The notes below the pieces were generated by a model. That model was given only the letters and a program-made list of their open reading frames with translations, made no database searches and was not told the DNA's origin. A stretch of DNA of 64,000 nucleotides from NCBI RefSeq assembly GCF_009363795.1, contig NZ_CP045420.1:2647001-2711000 (forward strand), given 5' to 3'. The DNA comes from Palleronia sp. THAF1. Its GTDB lineage: Bacteria > Pseudomonadota > Alphaproteobacteria > Rhodobacterales > Rhodobacteraceae. Shown one piece after another: positions 61,653 through 64,000 of the stretch (positions are counted from its first letter, which is position 1; every line of letters begins with the position of its first letter). Both the position numbers and the translations under genes were made by a program.

Positions 61653-61725
61653 GATGATGGCCGTGGTGTCGATGATCGCATCCTCCCCAGGACAGAACGG
61701 TGTTCCGTCATCACGACGGGTTGAG

Positions 61726-61769
61726 TGTCAGTTTAACTTTACAGTCTTTGGTGTCAAATGAATTAGACA
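61726..61769 (-). promoter_or_regulatory. Two PpsR/CrtJ-type operators upstream of bchC
   Basis: Two perfect TGT-N12-ACA sites, TGTCAGTTTAACTTTACA (61726-61743) and TGTCAAATGAATTAGACA (61752-61769), separated by eight bases, lie between crtF and bchC. Paired sites with this short spacing in front of bchC are the classical arrangement for cooperative PpsR/CrtJ binding. Confidence 0.88.
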
Positions 61770-61778
61770 GATTGCCTG

Positions 61779-62849
61779 TCAGGCGCGACCCTCGACCACC
61801 GAGGTGACGAAGGCTCGGTGTGGCTTCGGCGCGCGGATATCCGTGAAGCCTGCTTGGCGCATCAGCGCTGCTATACGGGCCTGAGAGCGCGCTTGGCCCG
61901 TGCCCATCGCGGCGCAATAGGTCGCGAAATAGACATCCCCTGCGACGTGGGGCGCGTCTCCGCCGGTCATCGGCTCTGACACGATGAGCCGCCCACCCAT
62001 TGGCAACGCAGCCTTCGTTTTGGCCAGAAGCGCCTGCACCGTGTCATCGGAATGATCGTAGAGCACGCGGATCAGGGTGATCGCGCCCTGCCCTTCGGGC
62101 AGCGCGTCCTCACGGAACGAGGCCGGCGCCTTTGTCACCTTCCCCGCCAACGCTTCGGGCACCGTGTCCAGCACTGTTGGCAGGTCAAACAAGGTGACGG
62201 CAGCGTCTGGATAGGCCTCCAGCACCTTCGCTGCGAAGGCCCCCGATCCGCCGCCCACATCCGTCAGCCGCGCCACGCCGCGCAGATCGACTTGCGAAAG
62301 CGTGTCCTCGGCCACCAGCGCCTGACTGTCGGCCATCAGCTTGCTGTAGCGCGTGGCTTCTTCCACTCCAGCACCGCCGCCGAAGACGTAGGGCCAGAAG
62401 CTGGCCAGTTCCGGCTTGGTCTCTCCTCGCAGGAAGGCGACGGGATCGGCCAAATCGCGGTACAGAACATCATGGTGCAGGATCATGTCGGTCAGGCCGG
62501 GCACGGAGCCCAGCACAGCGCCGCGCGGGGTGGTGGTGAAGTGCGCGCCATCCAAAGACAGCAGCCCCATGGCGACACCGGCGCGACACAGCAGGTCCGC
62601 GCGGTCGACTGACAGGCCCAGATCGGGGGCAAGGGCGGCTACGGTCTGGGGTGAGCGGCATCGCTCCAGCACGTCCAGCTTCACCAGCGCCTGCAGCATC
62701 TGGCTTTGCACAAAACCCGCGACTAGATCGAACATGCGCGCGCCCTCGGCCCGCACGAACGGGCGGGTCAGCGGGAAGCGCGCAGCTTTGTTCTGAAACG
62801 CAGGGTCAGAGACCGTCCGAGCGATCCACCCGGCAAAGGGCAGCCTCAT
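61779..62849 (-). CDS. crtF: Hydroxyneurosporene/hydroxycarotenoid O-methyltransferase
   Basis: A 356-residue SAM-dependent methyltransferase of the caffeate O-methyltransferase type; methylates the 1-hydroxyl of carotenoids in the spheroidene route. N-terminal dimerisation/winged-helix part, then the SAM site LTDVGGGSGAFAAKVLEAYP, FDLPTVLDT and VLYDHSDDTVQALLAKTKAA. ATG overlaps crtE stop (ATGA). Confidence 0.94.
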   Translation of the reverse strand: MRLPFAGWIARTVSDPAFQNKAARFPLTRPFVRAEGARMFDLVAGFVQSQMLQALVKLDVLERCRSPQTVAALAPDLGLSVDRADLLCRAGVAMGLLSLDGAHFTTTPRGAVLGSVPGLTDMILHHDVLYRDLADPVAFLRGETKPELASFWPYVFGGGAGVEEATRYSKLMADSQALVAEDTLSQVDLRGVARLTDVGGGSGAFAAKVLEAYPDAAVTLFDLPTVLDTVPEALAGKVTKAPASFREDALPEGQGAITLIRVLYDHSDDTVQALLAKTKAALPMGGRLIVSEPMTGGDAPHVAGDVYFATYCAAMGTGQARSQARIAALMRQAGFTDIRAPKPHRAFVTSVVEGRA

Positions 62850-63715
62850 TCGCCGGGCTGACGCATCGCTTCGCGCGGCGCAAGCTTGCGGGCGTAGCGT
62901 GTGACCAGGTCGGCCAGCATCGCTTCGCCTTCACAGGACGGGATCGAGGCGATGGCACCGGACAGGATGTCATCCAATCGTTGCGCAGCACCCTGCACGC
63001 CGAACTCTGCCACGGCGGACGGGCGACCGTGGCGGTCGTCCTGACCGGCGGGCTTACCCAGGTCATCATCACTCATCAGGGCATCGCGCAGGTCGTCGGC
63101 GACCTGGAACGCCTCTCCGATGCGCGCGCCAAGCTCTTCCCATGGCTCGGGGTCTTGCCCCGCCGCGACCGCGCCCATCTGCGTCGCGGCGACGAACAGC
63201 GCCCCGGTCTTGGCGCGATGGTAGGCGCGCAGGTCGATCTTGTCCTCACTCTCCCACCCCTGCCCCGCACAGATGCCACCGGGCATGCCGGTGTGGCGGC
63301 CCAGCAGGCCGATCAGGGCAACAGTGCGGTCAGGAGAGTCCGCAGCAGCGCGGGCCAGCACCTCGAACCCCATGACGATCAGGCTGTCGCCCGCCAGCAC
63401 GGCCAGCGGCTCGGAAAACGCACGGTGCACGCTGGGCTTGCCGCGCCGCAAGTCCGAATCGTCGAAACACGGCAGGTCATCGTGGACAAGGCTGGCGCAG
63501 TGGATCAGCTCGATGGCGGTGGCGGCCGCGTCCGTCACGCGCGGCGTCGGATCGCCGCAGGCCAGCGCCACGCTTGTCAGGATCGTTGGCCGAATGCGCG
63601 CGCCACCGGGCGTGCAACTGTAACGCAACGCAGCGGCCAAACGCGGCGGCGCACTGCCCGCTTGCCCCAAACGCAGGGCGGCTTCGATGGCGGGTTCGAT
63701 CCGGCTGGCGAGCAT
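62846..63715 (-). CDS. crtE: Geranylgeranyl diphosphate synthase
   Basis: A 289-residue polyprenyl synthase giving C20 precursor for carotenoids and the bacteriochlorophyll tail. First aspartate motif LVHDDLPCFDDSDLRRGKPS; second FQVADDLRDALMSDDDLGKP. Early GGARIRPTILTSV is the usual GGKRxRP region with an alanine and isoleucine variant. First gene of the photosynthesis superoperon; divergent from crtD. Confidence 0.94.
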   Translation of the reverse strand: MLASRIEPAIEAALRLGQAGSAPPRLAAALRYSCTPGGARIRPTILTSVALACGDPTPRVTDAAATAIELIHCASLVHDDLPCFDDSDLRRGKPSVHRAFSEPLAVLAGDSLIVMGFEVLARAAADSPDRTVALIGLLGRHTGMPGGICAGQGWESEDKIDLRAYHRAKTGALFVAATQMGAVAAGQDPEPWEELGARIGEAFQVADDLRDALMSDDDLGKPAGQDDRHGRPSAVAEFGVQGAAQRLDDILSGAIASIPSCEGEAMLADLVTRYARKLAPREAMRQPGE

Positions 63716-63752
63716 ATCGGTCCTGACTGTCGGATCGAGCCGACGGCTAAAG

Positions 63753-63770
63753 TGTAAACTTATGTGGACA
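63753..63770. promoter_or_regulatory. PpsR/CrtJ-type operator between crtE and crtD
   Basis: A perfect TGT-N12-ACA site, TGTAAACTTATGTGGACA, 38 bp upstream of the crtE start and 31 bp upstream of the crtD start. One site can therefore serve both divergent promoters. A nearby GTGTCAGATGTCAAC stretch may be a weaker half-site. Confidence 0.8.
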
Positions 63771-63800
63771 CTTTAGGTGTCAGATGTCAACGTCCAAGCC

Positions 63801-64000
63801 ATGTCCAATTCCCGTGTGATCGTCGTCGGTGCCGGTATGGGCGGCCTTTCCGCTGCCATGCGTCTGGCCGCGTCGGGCTGCGATGTTACCGTTTTTGAGT
63901 CGGCCTCCGCTCCCGGCGGCAAGATGCGCACGCTGCCCTCTGACGCGGGGCCGGTGGATGCGGGACCGACGGTACTGACCCTGCGCGATGTGTTCGATGA
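63801..64000 (+). CDS. crtD: 1-hydroxycarotenoid 3,4-desaturase (partial, runs off right edge)
   Basis: First 66 codons. FAD-binding RVIVVGAGMGGLSAAMRLAA, then VFESASAPGGKMRTLPSDAG and PVDAGPTVLTLRDVFD, which fits CrtD rather than CrtI (the GPTVLT-x-R-x-VFD pattern). ATG at 63801. Gene order crtD divergent from crtE-crtF is the standard Rhodobacter arrangement, and crtC is expected just beyond the window. Confidence 0.88.
   Translation, partial: MSNSRVIVVGAGMGGLSAAMRLAASGCDVTVFESASAPGGKMRTLPSDAGPVDAGPTVLTLRDVFD

Noticed and set aside
1-64000. CRISPR arrays, tRNA or rRNA genes, prophage or toxin-antitoxin pairs
   Set aside because: I read for regular repeat-spacer blocks, tRNA T-loop and acceptor patterns, phage structural genes and small overlapping gene pairs with such motifs, and found none I could support. 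A tRNAscan or CRISPR finder run would be decisive.

Overview
The window is a GC-rich, gene-dense piece of chromosome from an alphaproteobacterium of the Rhodobacteraceae that can make bacteriochlorophyll a. The evidence is the crtD/crtE-crtF-bchCXYZ-pufQBALMX arrangement (right end), a bchG-pucC-like-bchP-idi operon, an aerobic-type cobalamin gene cluster, phosphatidylcholine synthase, and the TRAP and tripartite tricarboxylate (TTT) transporters common in that family. No genome was compared; the genus is not claimed. The reaction centre operon carries pufX and no pufC, which narrows it to the PufX-bearing subset of the family.

Layout. 1-8.3 kb: an unassigned catabolic module with a split transketolase (minus) divergent from a SAF-domain oxidoreductase, a full-length transketolase and a complete DctQMP-type TRAP transporter (plus), closed by a UUCG-loop terminator. 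8.3-21.8 kb: a long minus-strand run reading tctC, tctB, tctA, CoA-transferase, citryl-CoA lyase-like, NAD-type quinate/shikimate dehydrogenase-like, pcaC, pcaH, pcaG, a beta-keto acid cleavage enzyme, pcaD, pcaB; divergent from it lie a TctDE-type two-component system and a periplasmic binding protein. This looks like one protocatechuate (and perhaps hydroaromatic or tricarboxylate) catabolic unit in which the usual PcaIJ/PcaF end may be replaced by the cleavage enzyme. 21.8-24.5 kb: gene-poor DNA with a DUF882 Tat lipoprotein gene, an IS3-family transposase relic and the SRP RNA gene. 24.5-38 kb: housekeeping and envelope genes (nucleotidase, nudC, pcs, 4-coumarate-CoA ligase-like, fmt, a degenerate deformylase, rnhA, ispH, DEAD-box helicase).

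37.6-46.1 kb: cobalamin synthesis (cobK, cobL, cobE, cobM, cobB, cobA, cobF, a DUF1636 protein) and, facing it, cobalt import cbtB-cbtA plus a His-rich exported protein behind a cobalamin riboswitch. 46.1-48 kb: an ECF sigma, small membrane anti-sigma candidate, periplasmic metal-sensor-family protein and EF-hand protein, resembling a CnrHYX-like regulatory set. 48.2-52 kb: bchG, pucC-like, bchP, idi. 52.2-53.4 kb: an L,D-transpeptidase and an unknown exported protein. 53.6-64 kb (minus): the photosynthesis superoperon crtE-crtF-bchC-bchX-bchY-bchZ-pufQ-pufB-pufA-pufL-pufM-pufX with a strong terminator, and the start of crtD on plus.

How it fits together: Idi and CrtE supply prenyl precursors, CrtE/F/D make methoxylated carotenoids, BchXYZ/C/G/P finish bacteriochlorophyll a, and puf genes build the RC-LH1-PufX core. 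TGT-N12-ACA motifs matching the known PpsR/CrtJ operator stand in front of or across the starts of bchG, bchC and crtE/crtD, so these units are probably co-repressed by oxygen or light. Cobalt import and cobalamin synthesis sit in the same stretch. All calls are from reading the sequence; no database search was run.
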